A stretch of 14,273 bases of DNA from Clostridia bacterium (GTDB lineage Bacteria > Bacillota > Clostridia > Clostridiales > Clostridiaceae): contig RZYZ01000028.1 of NCBI GenBank assembly GCA_009930125.1, positions 1 to 14,273 on the forward strand, written 5' to 3'. A program made the translations under genes and the position numbers. The notes beneath the pieces were generated by a model. That model had not been told where the DNA came from. It ran no database searches and saw only the letters and a program-made list of their open reading frames with translations. Positions 14,264 through 14,273 of the stretch are shown piece by piece; position 1 is the first letter of the stretch; every line of letters starts with the position of its first letter.

Positions 14264-14273
14264 CCCATTGAAC

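Noticed and set aside
14182..14268. Minus-strand 28-codon frame running through the right-edge hairpin
   Set aside because: Only five bases upstream are visible and they contain no ribosome site. The promoter and T run are oriented for the plus strand, so I favour that reading.

Overview
The window reads as chromosomal backbone of a low-to-moderate GC Bacillota bacterium, most likely a member of the Clostridia. The reasons are strong AGGAGG-type ribosome binding sites, Gram-positive ComG competence genes, an RqcH-type ribosome quality-control factor, a Firmicute-type HelD, a DUF3784-like membrane protein and tightly packed short operons. I see no insertion sequence, prophage, CRISPR array, tRNA or rRNA. 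No gene-free stretch exceeds 300 bases.

Layout from left to right. (1) Minus strand, 1-991: comGA (pilus/pseudopilus assembly ATPase) followed by the first 59 codons of comGB, which leaves the window at base 1. (2) Plus strand, 1157-3894: rqcH (NFACT protein) and an orphan PTS EIIC-type membrane protein 17 bases behind it, closed by a 17-bp perfect hairpin at 3903-3942. comGA and rqcH diverge from a shared 165-base control region. (3) Minus strand, 6223 down to 3983: a three-gene operon of a DUF3784-like/bacterial-PH membrane protein, an M42 metallo-aminopeptidase and a SdpI-family membrane protein. (4) Minus strand, 11057 down to 6393: sbcD, sbcC, an ArsC/Spx-like thioredoxin-fold protein and an easily missed 34-residue membrane protein. 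The junctions are ATGA, TAATG and a 32-base gap, and a hairpin-plus-U terminator follows at 6318-6356. (5) Plus strand, 11165-11668: a GNAT acetyltransferase diverging from sbcD; its -35 box overlaps the candidate sbcD -35 box. (6) Minus strand, 14014 down to 11747: helD, an RNA-polymerase-recycling UvrD-like ATPase with an extended -10 promoter. (7) Right edge, plus strand, 14155-14263: a promoter, a ribosome site, a 20-codon ORF and a hairpin ending in five Ts. Together these look like a leader-peptide attenuator, or a small RNA, whose target gene lies outside the window.

Functionally the window mixes DNA-end processing (SbcCD), recovery of stalled machines (RqcH for ribosomes, HelD for RNA polymerase) and DNA uptake (ComG), with metabolic and membrane accessory genes between them. 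Most genes are recognisable housekeeping families. I did not find a clearly new multi-gene system. The items most worth a second look are the right-edge leader, the 34-residue gene ending the sbcDC operon, and the start-stop codon pair placed on the rqcH ribosome binding site.
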